Shown one piece after another: positions 40,990 to 47,598 of a DNA stretch of 64,000 nucleotides. This stretch comes from Chrysomallon squamiferum (lineage: Eukaryota > Mollusca > Gastropoda > Neomphalida > Peltospiridae), in the NCBI GenBank assembly GCA_012295275.1, contig CM022679.1, forward strand, positions 2,396,116-2,460,115, given 5' to 3'. The stretch's first letter is position 1, and every line of letters starts with the position of its first letter. The notes beneath the pieces were generated by a model, which ran no database searches, was not told the DNA's origin, and saw only the letters and a list, made by a program, of their open reading frames with translations. A program made the translations under genes and the position numbers.

Positions 40990-41297
40990 TAAATTTTTTT
41001 TTAAATAATTAAATTTTAAAAAAGGACATGATTAATAACAAATTAACGTACATCAGTAACATTTTGTTCGATATCAATATATGCAGACAATAACTTGAAT
41101 AAGGTATCTTTGTCTCACAATTTATGTCAATGCATGAGTCATATTTAGTGGCAAAATGCACTGTCAGTTTGCATAATCGATTACGCACATGCACGCTAAT
41201 TTAGTATTAATGTCAAAGTGCCCCACCTTCCTAGATTCTGATCAGCTATCTGCCTGATTCGAAGGAAGTTCTTTCGTAAATTTTCTTTCTTCCACAT
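3994..41297 (-). CDS. ARHGAP17-like: BAR-RhoGAP protein of the ARHGAP17/ARHGAP44 (RICH) family, 18 coding exons
   Basis: Joining 18 exons on the minus strand through GT-AG introns with matching phases gives one 933-residue frame, against about 880 for human ARHGAP17. Residues 1-240 align by eye with the family's N-BAR domain, which binds curved membranes. Residues 255-447 are a RhoGAP domain with the GLFR arginine finger (R295), the K332/R336 pair in LKQYLRELPEPLL and the NKMTPSNIAIVIGPNLL block (398-414). The family stimulates GTP hydrolysis by Rac1/Cdc42 at membranes and junctions. The tail (449-933) is Ser/Thr/Pro-rich, has proline runs that could bind SH3 domains, and ends in ETRL, a class I PDZ ligand like the STAL end of the vertebrate proteins. 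The start is set by an in-frame TAA five codons upstream (41310-41312). Vertebrates have two paralogues; the FFPG sequence after the GAP domain is closer to ARHGAP44, so orthology to one or the other is not claimed. Confidence 0.94.
5005..5160. repeat. 29-bp tandem repeat adjoining the exon 17 donor
   Basis: Two exact 29-bp copies starting at 5052 and 5081, a partial copy at 5110 and diverged flanking copies, all centred on an AATTACAG(A/G)TGT core. The array runs to within a few bases of the exon 17 splice donor. Confidence 0.85.
5165..5390 (-). CDS. ARHGAP17-like: ARHGAP17-like exon 17 (residues 651-725), Ser/Thr-rich
   Basis: It encodes EFDFAEVGQHTPPGGSPSLQ and a Ser/Thr-rich stretch ending AESC. 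Acceptor TTTCAG, donor TGCAA|GTATGT, which is non-consensus at -1. Phases fit exons 16 and 18. Residue-level homology is weak, so support comes from splice phase and open frame. Confidence 0.82.
5785..5850. repeat. (ATT)n microsatellite
   Basis: About 20 ATT units with few interruptions. Confidence 0.95.
7085..7153. repeat. (TG)n microsatellite
   Basis: About 34 uninterrupted TG units. Confidence 0.99.
7241..7292. repeat. (AAT)n microsatellite
   Basis: About 17 AAT units. Confidence 0.97.
7480..7855. repeat. degenerate tandem repeat of about 27 bp in intron 16
   Basis: Repeated ATAACTATGAAAT(A)AAAC phrases at irregular spacing, increasingly regular towards 7850. Confidence 0.7.
9232..9840 (-). 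CDS. ARHGAP17-like: ARHGAP17-like exon 16 (residues 448-650), disordered linker
   Basis: It starts DFDFNMTSRG, matching the EFNVS/EFNIT segment after the GAP domain in vertebrates, then becomes Ser/Thr-rich and unalignable. The donor sits in a hexamer repeat (CAAG|GTCAAG|GTCAGA); the two candidate junctions differ by two codons and both keep phase 1, so the 3' end is uncertain by six bases. Confidence 0.88.
9841..12933 (-). other. intron 15 of the RhoGAP gene
   Basis: About 3.1 kb of AT-rich sequence with poly(A)/(T) runs and short (AAT)n and (GAT)n tracts. No exon-like or homologous coding segment was seen. Confidence 0.8.
9887..9909. repeat. poly(A) tract
   Basis: More than 20 consecutive A upstream (in transcript sense) of exon 16. 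Confidence 0.9.
12934..13013 (-). CDS. ARHGAP17-like: ARHGAP17-like exon 15 (residues 422-447), end of RhoGAP domain
   Basis: It ends AIIEAVVMHAEWFFPG, matching the family's VIEPIIQHADWFFPEE. Acceptor CATAG, donor G|GTAAGA, phase 1. Confidence 0.93.
13217..13418. repeat. 88-bp tandem duplication starting at the exon 14 donor
   Basis: The block from TATATTCTCTGTGTTAACAC to TTTTACTTAC occurs ending at 13330 and again ending at 13418, nearly identical. A third, diverged end occurs near 13230. ACTTAC at 13413-13418 is the exon 14 donor in reverse complement. Confidence 0.88.
13419..13535 (-). CDS. ARHGAP17-like: ARHGAP17-like exon 14 (residues 383-420), RhoGAP domain core
   Basis: It contains NKMTPSNIAIVIGPNLLW, nearly identical to the vertebrate family. 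Acceptor TTCAG, donor GC|GTAAGT. The donor and about 68 following bases are duplicated 88 bp further into the intron. Confidence 0.95.
13932..14006 (-). CDS. ARHGAP17-like: ARHGAP17-like exon 13 (residues 358-381), RhoGAP domain
   Basis: It encodes PASQQLKALFTVISKLPKQN and YDNF, matching the family's LWRTCQKLPPQNFVNF. Acceptor TTTCAG, donor AG|GTAAAT, phase 2. Confidence 0.93.
14149..14172. repeat. (AC)n microsatellite
   Basis: About 12 AC units between exons 12 and 13, with a shorter CA/TA tract just before. Confidence 0.95.
14209..14293 (-). CDS. ARHGAP17-like: ARHGAP17-like exon 12 (residues 330-356), RhoGAP domain
   Basis: It encodes ALKQYLRELPEPLLTFQLHS and EFMQAAQ, the highly conserved LKxYLRELPEPL motif of RhoGAP proteins. 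Acceptor TTTTCAG, donor CA|GTGAGT. Confidence 0.95.
14328..14361. repeat. (AAT)n microsatellite
   Basis: About ten units, close to the exon 12 acceptor. Confidence 0.93.
14770..14833 (-). CDS. ARHGAP17-like: ARHGAP17-like exon 11 (residues 308-328), RhoGAP domain
   Basis: It encodes ACFDANIVDMMEFSTDPHVV and A, matching the family's EFYSDPHAVAG. Acceptor TTCCAG, donor G|GTACGT, phase 1. Confidence 0.93.
15160..15245 (-). mobile_element. tRNA-derived SINE head in intron 9
   Basis: On the minus strand ATCCAGTGGTTACCTGGGAC (A-box region) and GGGATCAGTTCTCTATCCAG (B-box region) resemble the 5' head of mollusc SINEs. It lies just downstream (transcript sense) of exon 10. Confidence 0.6.
15269..15316 (-). 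CDS. ARHGAP17-like: ARHGAP17-like exon 10 (residues 292-307), arginine finger
   Basis: A 48-nt exon encoding GLFRIAGGAMRLKKLK. R295 is the catalytic arginine finger of RhoGAP domains, so the GAP is predicted to be active. Acceptor TACAG, donor AAG|GTAAAC. Confidence 0.95.
15668..15795 (-). CDS. ARHGAP17-like: ARHGAP17-like exon 9 (residues 249-291), start of RhoGAP domain
   Basis: It encodes DNCPTKPVYGMPLTEHLRVT and continues through RDIAVVLEACIRTLIETAMDEE, matching the family's FGTPLEEHL and IEACVMLLLETGMKEE. Acceptor ATCAG, donor GAG|GTAGGT. Confidence 0.93.
16546..16735 (-). repeat. 26-31 bp array repeating the exon 8 donor junction
   Basis: ACCTGTAAT-like cores occur at 16555, 16586, 16617, 16643, 16671 and 16697, with the true donor ACCTATAG at 16723. 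In transcript sense most copies read TTACAG|GTAAAT or TTACAG|GTGAAT, so each resembles an acceptor-donor junction. Confidence 0.88.
16725..16806 (-). CDS. ARHGAP17-like: ARHGAP17-like exon 8 (residues 222-248), last BAR helix
   Basis: It encodes LLEAQEAYHKKALEAIRSVI and PKMTTAI, matching human LLEAQADYHRKALAVLEKTL. Donor ATAG|GTAAAT, which is the terminal copy of a seven-copy tandem array in the following intron. Confidence 0.92.
17294..17362 (-). CDS. ARHGAP17-like: ARHGAP17-like exon 7 (residues 199-221), BAR domain
   Basis: It encodes DALAVEMSNFIAKETEHSSR and LLA, matching human QLAADMYNFMAKEGEYGKFF. Acceptor TCTAG, donor GCA|GTGAGT, phase 0. Confidence 0.92.
17791..17911 (-). CDS. ARHGAP17-like: ARHGAP17-like exon 6 (residues 159-198), BAR domain
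   Basis: It starts with Arg (split) FNNAVRQSH and ends DEYDEAMNKVENIK, matching the family's EEMDEAGNKVEQCKD helix. Acceptor CCAG, donor AAA|GTACGT. Confidence 0.92.
17925..18190. repeat. degenerate repeat in intron 5 beside the exon 6 acceptor
   Basis: Recurring CATTATCATAACTT and TTAAAT(T/G)TAATAA phrases at roughly 35-60 bp spacing. Confidence 0.6.
18394..18470 (-). CDS. ARHGAP17-like: ARHGAP17-like exon 5 (residues 133-157), BAR domain
   Basis: It encodes VDVPAIMKVRRQLNKATLDM followed by DSAKG, matching human VEIPNIQKQRKQLARLVLDWDS. Donor AG|GTAACT, phase 2. Confidence 0.92.
18655..19245. repeat. 60-bp minisatellite in intron 4
   Basis: Regular 60-bp units around GTGATATGTGACTGTAGAGA from about 18661 to 18960, then shuffled or deleted copies to about 19245, ending about 14 bases from the exon 4 donor. 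Confidence 0.95.
19259..19364 (-). CDS. ARHGAP17-like: ARHGAP17-like exon 4 (residues 98-132), BAR domain
   Basis: It encodes QVCQMCGREYAAKERLQYEI and continues to LQPLQAINE. The TTGCAG acceptor was chosen because the alternative four bases downstream breaks the phase. Donor GAA|GTAAGT. A 48-bp triplication covers the acceptor and a 60-bp minisatellite follows the donor. Confidence 0.92.
19352..19495. repeat. three 48-bp tandem copies spanning the exon 4 acceptor
   Basis: Units start at 19352, 19400 and 19448 and differ by only a base or two. The first includes the last 13 bases (plus-strand sense) of exon 4 and its TTGCAG acceptor; the next two copy both. Confidence 0.95.
20064..20140 (-). 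CDS. ARHGAP17-like: ARHGAP17-like exon 3 (residues 72-96), BAR domain
   Basis: It encodes KKLPETSLAHSLIESAGLLG followed by DESLL, matching the family's KKLPLTALAQ segment. Acceptor TTTTTAG, donor GTGAGT; it ends in phase 2. Confidence 0.92.
20180..20224. repeat. (AAAT)n microsatellite
   Basis: About eleven AAAT units in intron 2. Confidence 0.95.
20729..21077. repeat. 11-13 bp minisatellite abutting exon 2
   Basis: TTCAGTGACTGTA and shorter TTCAGTGACTG units alternate about 25 times and end about 17 bases from the exon 2 donor. Confidence 0.95.
21094..21235 (-). CDS. ARHGAP17-like: ARHGAP17-like exon 2 (residues 25-71), BAR domain
   Basis: It begins AEKSEVLSDELLSVEKRVDV, close to human AEKTEVLSEDLLQIERRLDT. 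Acceptor GCAG, donor ATA|GTCAGT, which is weak. A minisatellite starts within about 17 bases of the donor. Confidence 0.92.
21682..21780. repeat. (AC)n microsatellite
   Basis: Long AC tract with two CTCA-type interruptions. Confidence 0.97.
22604..22985. repeat. 45-bp minisatellite in intron 1
   Basis: About eight units of ACAGTCTAGTGTATGTACTT followed by a CAGTCCACAGAA-type half. Central copies are nearly identical and edge copies diverged. Confidence 0.92.
23168..23430. repeat. (AC)n microsatellite grading into CA/TA-rich repeat
   Basis: A pure AC tract at about 23168-23220 is followed by degenerate ACATACA and ACACATATGCA units. Confidence 0.93.
23570..23820. repeat. imperfect (TTA/TTG)n tract
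   Basis: Degenerate ATT/GTT trinucleotides, near-pure ATT at 23777-23819. Confidence 0.93.
25049..25081. repeat. (GT)n microsatellite
   Basis: About 16 GT units preceded by a short TC tract. Confidence 0.95.
25374..25622. repeat. (TGTA/TG)n mixed repeat
   Basis: TGTATG and TGTG units with a final AT tract. All long frames here are repeat products. Confidence 0.95.
25850..25935 (-). mobile_element. SINE core fragment
   Basis: GACAGGGAAACACATACCACA matches, in reverse complement, the core shared with the copy at 33.5 kb (GACAGGATAACACATACCACA). Confidence 0.55.
27175..27290 (+). mobile_element. possible tRNA-derived SINE remnant
   Basis: AGTTCAAATCC at about 27245 is a good Pol III B-box. 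No clear A-box is seen, so this could be chance. Confidence 0.3.
30297..30485. repeat. (TC)n followed by (ACAT)n-rich tract
   Basis: A short CT run followed by many ACATACA tetranucleotides. Confidence 0.85.
32018..32167. repeat. (TAG)n microsatellite
   Basis: About 45 TAG units with a few extra T insertions. Confidence 0.98.
33522..33690 (-). mobile_element. tRNA-derived SINE, degenerate
   Basis: Read on the minus strand it has a tRNA-like head (GTGGTTATAGGACTAA near 33640), then the core TGTGGTATGTGTTATCCTGT, then AAGATTCCTTGCTGCTAACTG. The same core-to-end motif occurs at 40.1, 40.55 and 62.6 kb. Confidence 0.7.
34030..34440. repeat. 28-bp minisatellite in intron 1
   Basis: About 14 units of GAGAAACTATGAAATAGAAA plus a variable ATTGTATA part, more diverged at the left edge. 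Confidence 0.93.
35107..35219. repeat. (CA)n then (TG)n inverted dinucleotide tracts
   Basis: A short (CA)8 at about 35109-35124 is followed 40 bases later by a (TG)28 tract; the two are reverse complements. Confidence 0.95.
36828..36897. repeat. (CT)n microsatellite
   Basis: About 34 uninterrupted CT units. Confidence 0.99.
37895..37970 (+). mobile_element. tRNA-like SINE head fragment
   Basis: CAGTGGTTAGAGTGCT resembles a tRNA A-box region, and GAGGCTAATTCCC about 25 bases on is a degenerate B-box. No core follows. Confidence 0.5.
38533..38577. repeat. (TG)n microsatellite
   Basis: About 22 TG units. Confidence 0.98.
39838..39930 (-). mobile_element. possible SINE head and core fragment
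   Basis: CACAGCCAGCCATTGTGCATTGTGAGACAAG resembles the central part of the same SINE family, written here only as similarity by eye. Confidence 0.35.
40133..40200 (-). mobile_element. SINE core fragment, left member of an inverted pair
   Basis: TTAGCAGCAAGGAATCTTCC then CCTTCCCATGAACCTG, the reverse complement of the SINE core end; compare 62628-62680. Confidence 0.65.
40480..40690 (+). mobile_element. SINE core and tail, right member of an inverted pair
   Basis: ATATAAATACAGATTCTTTG then CTGCTAACTG, followed by a tail with TTATTTAAACACTATGTCGG, similar to the tail I associate with mollusc SINEs. The head is badly decayed. Confidence 0.6.
41227..41297 (-). CDS. ARHGAP17-like: ARHGAP17-like coding exon 1 (residues 1-23 plus split R24)
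   Basis: It encodes the amphipathic N-terminus MWKKENLRKNFLRIRQIADQ plus NLG and a split Arg, matching the family start MKKQFNRMKQLANQTVGR but six residues longer. The donor is AAG|GTGGGG. The exon ends in phase 2 (AG), exactly what exon 2 (first base G) needs to make Arg. An upstream in-frame stop supports the ATG. It lies about 20 kb from exon 2. Confidence 0.88.
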
Positions 41298-41962
41298 AAT
41301 GATCTTATGTTACCAAACACACAAATGCAGCATATGTATTCATGTTATACTGCGAGTATATTCCATCACTTTAAACACGGAAATATTATACAACCCACTG
41401 CAAAAACTACCAGGAAGTTACTTGTGAACAAACGTGGCAGGCGATATAACAAGAACGCTGATTGGATGGTCGAAAAATAGTAACGAATTAAAGAACTTGT
41501 ATTATACAGACAATGGATGATTTTCTATGGATGTGTTCGTTTTGCTTTATCAAGTTACTCTATAAAATGGTATCTTTTTAATATTATTATTTTATTTTTT
41601 TTTTTTTCAGATCGGACCAGTAATTTGTTCCAAATTCAAATATGTTTCTTGAGCTAATTTCACATAATGACATGATTCTGTTTTTGAGCTTACCGTACTT
41701 TGTATTTTTCATGTATCAAAATAAACTATAGTTTAAATTCTTTAAAAATGTATTACAGATAACTTAATCTGTCATACTCCAAGTGTGCTCAATTTTATAT
41801 TTGAATTATTTCTGAACTAAAAAATATAATGTCAACTCGAGATTACATAATTACTAAATGAATAGTAATAACAATAAAAAGAACAACGAAAACAGCAGCA
41901 GCAAGTAGTAATTTGACATTAATTCTTTAAAGTTCCCGTAAAAGAAATATAAATGAATTTTT

Positions 41963-41963
<1 letters not shown>

Positions 41964-41992
<29 letters not shown>
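41964..41992. repeat. poly(T) tract
   Basis: Nearly uninterrupted T run between the divergent genes. Confidence 0.95.
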
Positions 41993-41994
<2 letters not shown>

Positions 41995-43470
41995 TGTACA
42001 TCTAAAAAGACAATAATTTTCAAATCATCGTTGAAGCATGAAGTATGGCGATGATTAAAGAATCATGTGACTATTTTGACGAATAATAATAATTAAAAAA
42101 CAAAATTAAAATAATATGTACTACTCATTATATTTTTCCATCAAAAGATACAGTAGCAACTATTTCTTTATATCGATTAAAAATAATAATAAAAAAAATT
42201 CTCTTGCTGTAAACTTTTGATCCGTTCTTAAAACGATCTTTGTAACACACACATTTCCCCAAAAAATTATTATTGTGCTCTGTTTTATTTATTTATTTAT
42301 TTCAAGATTAATTCAGATTTATTCTTTATTCATTTTATTTTATTATTATTTATTTGTTTCGTCTTTAAATTTCATTGGTTCTGATACGTAATAGGCAGGA
42401 TGAGATGTCTGTCTTACGGCGAGAGGGAGGCAGTCAGTTCTGTTTTCTGCTCCAAACAGTTTCTCACAACTCCCAATAGTATATAATAAAAATGGCTTAC
42501 ATAATAATAAATTTACTACTAATAATTAAACAACAACAACCACAATAATAATGTTAAAAACCCACATCTGACTAAAGACGTTAATATTAAACAAATATTT
42601 ATTCATATATTCACTTAGTCAACAATACTTTTAACTGAGTTTAAGTAATTAATGTTTTTAATAATTAATGTAATTGGTGATGTTTTATACAATTTCATTT
42701 GGTTAGGAACAGCTGCTACACAAACCTGTATAGAATACTGTTCACTTACACGCTAACACACAGAATCGAATACGCTCTTTAGTACCGATAAGCTCGCACT
42801 GGGCTCAAATAAGAAGCAACAAGTGTGATGTGGTAACATTTAAAATGTGTATGTTTTAGCTTGTATTTTATTAATGTGCAGAAATCTGTGATATAGTGTG
42901 CAAGGAATTATAAGACAGAATATTTTATTTTGTAAATTTTTGCATAAATATAAAACAATATTAAAAGGTTATTAATCGTAGAAACAGACCATAAATGGCA
43001 TAATGGAATAAAATCGAAAATCAAATGTGATACCACTACCATTAAATGATTAATAGAGAGCAGCAGGTTACGATTAATAAAAACTAAATAATCAGATCTT
43101 TACTAATTTCAGTTACTACTGTTACAATGTATATAATTATAAATATTAAAGTACATATACATACAGAGTTGAATTTGCATGTTCATAAATGATAAAAAAA
43201 AAAAAGAAAAAAAAAGAAAAGAAAAGTAAATTAGACTAACTAAAAGTATCGAATTATTCATTTGTGACATCATATATATTATTTTAATTGTTTCGAAATA
43301 TATTTTGTATATGGGAATGTTTTGTGTACTCATTAAATATTTATTTTCAGATCAACATGTAATGATTTGGTACATATTAGTTTCATTTGTAAATATTATT
43401 TACAGATTTTAATGTTAGTTTTTGTGTACTCTATTTTATAATTAAATGGTAAATATTTTCATTGTTATTT

Positions 43471-43473
43471 CAG
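43471..43473 (+). other. putative 3' splice site ahead of the MFSD6-like ORF
   Basis: A T-rich tract ends in TTATTTCAG about 100 bases upstream of the ATG. Out-of-frame or stop-terminated ATGs between it and 43575 do not extend the protein. This suggests one or more untranslated upstream exons. Confidence 0.5.
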
Positions 43474-43574
43474 ATTTTTAATTTACAACATGTCTGCCAT
43501 ACCTTGATCAGAAGATATATAAAAAAAAAAAATTTAAAAAATCTTTAAATTCTGTGCAATCAAAATCATTCAGA

Positions 43575-45398
43575 ATGGAAACTGTTAATATATCAAGATC
43601 TATTCTAATATGTAACATCTTTCAGTTCTTTTTTGCCTCAGCAAAAGCGTGTCTTTTGCCTTTTTTGACTTTGTTTTTCCGACTGCTGGGACTGAATGCT
43701 GTTGAAACTGGGATCATTATGGCAGCAAAAACGTTGACAGGGTTTGCCTGGGCCCCAATCTGGGCCCGGTGTGCCATTGCCTACAACAAAAGAAGAATTG
43801 TTTTAATATTCTCACTGCTAATCATGGCGACAACATACATTGCTATGACGATTGTATACAATCAAATTTCTGACAAGCGATTCAGTTGCAACAGAACTAT
43901 ATATCACAACAGCAGTGTTATTAAGGTTGCTGTAAATGTGTCTTCTGCAAATGTTAGTGATGTGTTGAGTGAAGATAGTTTTACAGATACTTATGAATTC
44001 AGTAACACCACACCCTCAGTGTTCACATCTACGTCTAACAGGACAACACATTCTGCAAGTAGCACATCAACAACTGAGGCCAGTGATAAATTCAATGCCT
44101 TCATTTCAAAGTATAATTTGTCTGAAAGTGATATGCAGAAGCTGTTAAAAGCATACCAAGCACACAAGATAGGAGAAATGTCTGATGCAGATTTGTACAA
44201 TCTTGTTAACAAACTGATCAATACTTCGAGAATGAACAGCCGAGAGGTGGATGGTATTCTCAGTTACCTGGAGGATGAAGACTTCAGAGGACGGGCAATT
44301 GCAAAAAGAGACGTGATGAGGACATGGACAGATGTCAAGGACAAGATGAAACGACTGGTTAAAGAGCTGAAAGAAAAAGAGTTTGAACTCTTTCTTATCA
44401 TACTGCTGCTTGTTGTACTGGGGGAGTTTCTCAGTTCACCGGTGGAGAAAGTTGCAGACGATGCCTGGTTTGACTTTCTTGATCGTATTGACGACATTGA
44501 GAAATATGGCAAACAGAGGCTGTCAGGATCCATTGCTTTCATCTTTGTTCCTGTCATCATTACTCTCGTTGTCGACTTCACAGAATGTATTCTGCCTTAC
44601 AACATTCATCACTTTTTGATCCATTTTTACATGTTTGCTGCTTTTATTGGTCTTACAGTCATTGTTGCCTTTTTCTACCCCATTCCAATCCCAGGCAAGC
44701 AGAAGTATGTGAGCAAGGTTGGTCAGGGGATGCGCATCGTCTGCTGTGACTGCAGGAGTTTTCTCTACGTCGTTACGCTGCTGCTGCTTGGCATGGTGTA
44801 TGCATCCTTCAACAACTTCCTCTTCTGGCTCATTCAGGACCTGGGTGGAAAAGAAGTTACAATGGGTCTCTGTGTCACCATCGGAGCTTTCGCAGAAATT
44901 CCCACTCTGCTGTTCAGTGGGAGGATGGTCAGGAAGCTGGGTAATGCAGGCGTGGTGGCCATTTCTGTGTTAGCCATGGGCGTGCGTGTTCTCTACTACT
45001 CCTTCCTGTGGAATCCCTGGCTGGTGCTGCCGGCCGAGCTGCTGCACGCTTTCACCCACACTGCGATGTGGTACGCCGTCTTGAGCTACGAGGACTACAA
45101 CGTTGGGCCCGTGGTAGACAGAAGCATTCGCTCCATTCTTTCGTCAGTTTATTTTGGCGTCGGGTTTGCGTTTGGCAGCATGATTTCAGGAATCGTTCTA
45201 GAAATATTTGGCAGCACAGTGTTGTACTGGGCGGCCAGTGCTATCTGTGGCGCCTGGAGTGTTATATTTTTCGCTGTCCAAAAATGCATTCCGCAGAAAG
45301 AGAGAATTAGGTACATACGTCTGCTTCCTGGAGAAGATGGGCTGGATTCCGGTGGAGATGAAGAAGACTGGCTGGAAATGGCTTTAAAAGAACAGTAA
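43575..45398 (+). CDS. MFSD6-like: MFSD6-like major facilitator superfamily membrane protein, single coding exon
   Basis: 607 residues. The start is the ATG at 43575 (A at -3, G at +4); an acceptor-like TTATTTCAG at 43465-43473 implies a spliced 5' leader. About twelve hydrophobic helices are visible: three before residue 100, then a long hydrophilic loop (about 100-270), then nine from 271 to 568. The N-terminal pattern (two helices, then KRR at about 72) and the later blocks GEFLSSPVEKVADDAW, KYGKQRLSGSIAF and LPAELLHAFTHTAMWYAVLS resemble the MFSD6 family. The loop has about seven N-glycosylation sequons (for example N106, N112, N144, N155, N216) and lies outside or in the lumen if the topology is standard. 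The tail is acidic. MFSD6 relatives are presumed transporters without an agreed substrate. It is head-to-head with the RhoGAP gene. Confidence 0.9.
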   Translation: METVNISRSILICNIFQFFFASAKACLLPFLTLFFRLLGLNAVETGIIMAAKTLTGFAWAPIWARCAIAYNKRRIVLIFSLLIMATTYIAMTIVYNQISDKRFSCNRTIYHNSSVIKVAVNVSSANVSDVLSEDSFTDTYEFSNTTPSVFTSTSNRTTHSASSTSTTEASDKFNAFISKYNLSESDMQKLLKAYQAHKIGEMSDADLYNLVNKLINTSRMNSREVDGILSYLEDEDFRGRAIAKRDVMRTWTDVKDKMKRLVKELKEKEFELFLIILLLVVLGEFLSSPVEKVADDAWFDFLDRIDDIEKYGKQRLSGSIAFIFVPVIITLVVDFTECILPYNIHHFLIHFYMFAAFIGLTVIVAFFYPIPIPGKQKYVSKVGQGMRIVCCDCRSFLYVVTLLLLGMVYASFNNFLFWLIQDLGGKEVTMGLCVTIGAFAEIPTLLFSGRMVRKLGNAGVVAISVLAMGVRVLYYSFLWNPWLVLPAELLHAFTHTAMWYAVLSYEDYNVGPVVDRSIRSILSSVYFGVGFAFGSMISGIVLEIFGSTVLYWAASAICGAWSVIFFAVQKCIPQKERIRYIRLLPGEDGLDSGGDEEDWLEMALKEQ

Positions 45399-45884
45399 CA
45401 CAAAGTGTTAAATAAGATGTTTAACATCTCACACAGTATGCAAGACCTGAATGTGTTGTTTTTTTTAATTTAGAAGTTGAAATGCATAAGTATAAGGTGA
45501 AATGTGAAATGTATACAGATTTATAATTTTCATTGCTACAAAAGAATTTTAATCATTTCAAATATCTGTGTGAAAGTTCTTATGTTGCTTGTTTCTGATA
45601 CAGCAGTTGTAAACGATGATTTTATAGAAAAAATAGGTAAATTGTCAGTTATTAAATAATATATAATCATTTACATTTACCTATACCAGGTAACAGGATA
45701 ACGCTACAACAAAAGTTAACCTTTGTTTGTTTTTTTCTTGTTATTTATTAATTTAATTTTTTCTGTTTTGAAATCTGTAATTATTTTTCTTCATTGTAAG
45801 ATTTTAAAAGGTGAGTGATTATTTTGTGAAAATAAGTAAAATACCATTACAACAGTTTTAAGTTTAAAAAAGTAAACAGCAACA

Positions 45885-45890
45885 AATAAA
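45885..45890 (+). promoter_or_regulatory. candidate polyadenylation signal of the MFSD6-like gene
   Basis: AATAAA about 490 bases after the stop. Another AATAAA-like site lies near 46610. The choice is arbitrary without transcripts. Confidence 0.3.
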
Positions 45891-47324
45891 ACCATATTCA
45901 AAACTCTAGCAACCCACTGCATTAAATCAAATGTAAAATTAAACAAAGGAAAACAAAAATAGTTTAAAGGAATGCAAAAATGTGAGAATTAAAAATACAG
46001 GTCACATATAAGAGAGAATCACTTAATTCGGAAAATATCTTTTTAGTGTTTTGTAAACAGCTATTAAATTTGATTACCTTTATTTATTTATTTTTTTTTT
46101 AATTAAAAGATTAAATATCTATGCTAATTTTTATAACATTAATTTACTACAGAAATTTAGACATAATAGACATCATCTTGTTTAATACAGTTTTTTTAAA
46201 AGTAACTTTTGTTTGTTACCTAAATTAAATAGTCCAGGAAATCAAAGCAGATTAAAATGTAATGTAATGATACATGACCAGACTATTCTCATTTTTTACC
46301 ATTCTAACATTATTTCTGACTGACTGAATAGTGACCTAGATGTTTAAGAAAAAAATGATGAATTGTAACATGTTTTGTTAGGTTGCAAATGTGTGCTGTG
46401 TGTTAAAAACTCTGTGTTTTTATTATTTTGTTTATCACGAGTAATTAACAATCTAATAATTAATACAAATGCATTTAGTCATTTTGAAAGAAGTGATATT
46501 GCCTTTATGGTCCTAAGTTAAATATTATTATTTTTGTTTTGTTGTTTAAATATGTATGGAATTTAATACAGAAATATGGTGTGATTTTGCTGTTCAGTTG
46601 TAATAAGCATAATAAATTTATTTACCTGTGCAACAAAAAATGGAATTATGGGTAAACAAATACTAAATCTGTTTTATGGAACCTGTTGAAAATGTAACAG
46701 GCTTTCTAAAATAATCAAATTTGTTAAAGTTTCATGGATCTATCTGAAGAGACATTAAAACTGAAAGTTTTAAAACACAAACATTAAAATGACAAGATCT
46801 AAAATATACCAGTAGGTGGCAGCACCTTGTAGATATTAAATCTACACCAATTTGACTGCATAACTGTAAAGTGATGACAAATATTTATAGATCTTTTATA
46901 GACTTAGACGTATTTCTAATAAAATTAATTAATTAATTATATATATAATTCCAATTCTTCTATCGTAGGTGACACCAGATCTTAGAACCTCCAAAGAGAA
47001 ATTTTCTAGTCTCTGACTTATTATTTCAAAACTGTTTTCCTCAAAATTTATGTTTTATAATGATGTGAATGTGATAATATTTTACTTTGTTATTCAGACA
47101 TGTTATATTTTTAAAATTTAATAATACATTCTGCAGTGTAAAAAGGGTAAAAATATTATTAAATGTACACAGCAGTATGCAAAAGTTATAATACATAATA
47201 TATACAGTTTAGTTTAACAAGTTTATAAAATATTGTTAGAATTGGATACAAAATAATGTATGTTTAGTAATTACTCTTAGCCACAGATAATCATTTATGT
47301 TTTTTAACTGAACATTACAACTAT

Positions 47325-47374
47325 TATTGCTATTGTTATTATTGTTATTGTTATTTTTATTTTTATTATTATTA

Positions 47375-47417
<43 letters not shown>
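47325..47417. repeat. (ATT)n microsatellite
   Basis: Imperfect ATT/GTT turning into pure ATT and ending in GAT units. Confidence 0.97.
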
Positions 47418-47567
47418 GATGATGATGCTTCATCTCACAGTTACTACTCTTTATTTGTTAACTTCAGACTCGACTGTTTGTAATAAATGAACAAGGTTGT
47501 TATATTTAAATTTATATTAAACATCTCTTTCTTTTACCCATTATTTGAAAATCTAATAGATTTTATC

Positions 47568-47598
<31 letters not shown>

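Larger units (their letters stand above)
21236..41226 (-). other. intron 1 of the RhoGAP gene, about 20 kb
   Basis: Between coding exons 1 and 2 I find no further exon of this gene. The interval holds SINE fragments, (CA)n, (TG)n, (TAG)n and (CT)n microsatellites, and 45-bp and 28-bp minisatellites. Two weak exon candidates are described in the findings. Confidence 0.8.
41298..43473. promoter_or_regulatory. shared upstream region between two divergent genes
   Basis: It separates the RhoGAP ATG (minus) from the acceptor-like site before the MFSD6-like ORF (plus). CCAAT-box-like ATTGG sequences occur at 41461-41465 and 42374-42378. A less AT-rich patch at about 42385-42480 may be a leader exon or promoter core. 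No TATA box can be singled out in this composition. Confidence 0.4.

Noticed and set aside
43554-43574. Upstream extension of the MFSD6-like ORF by seven codons
   Set aside because: The extension begins with GTG; the ATG at 43575 has a good start context and fits the family's N-terminus.
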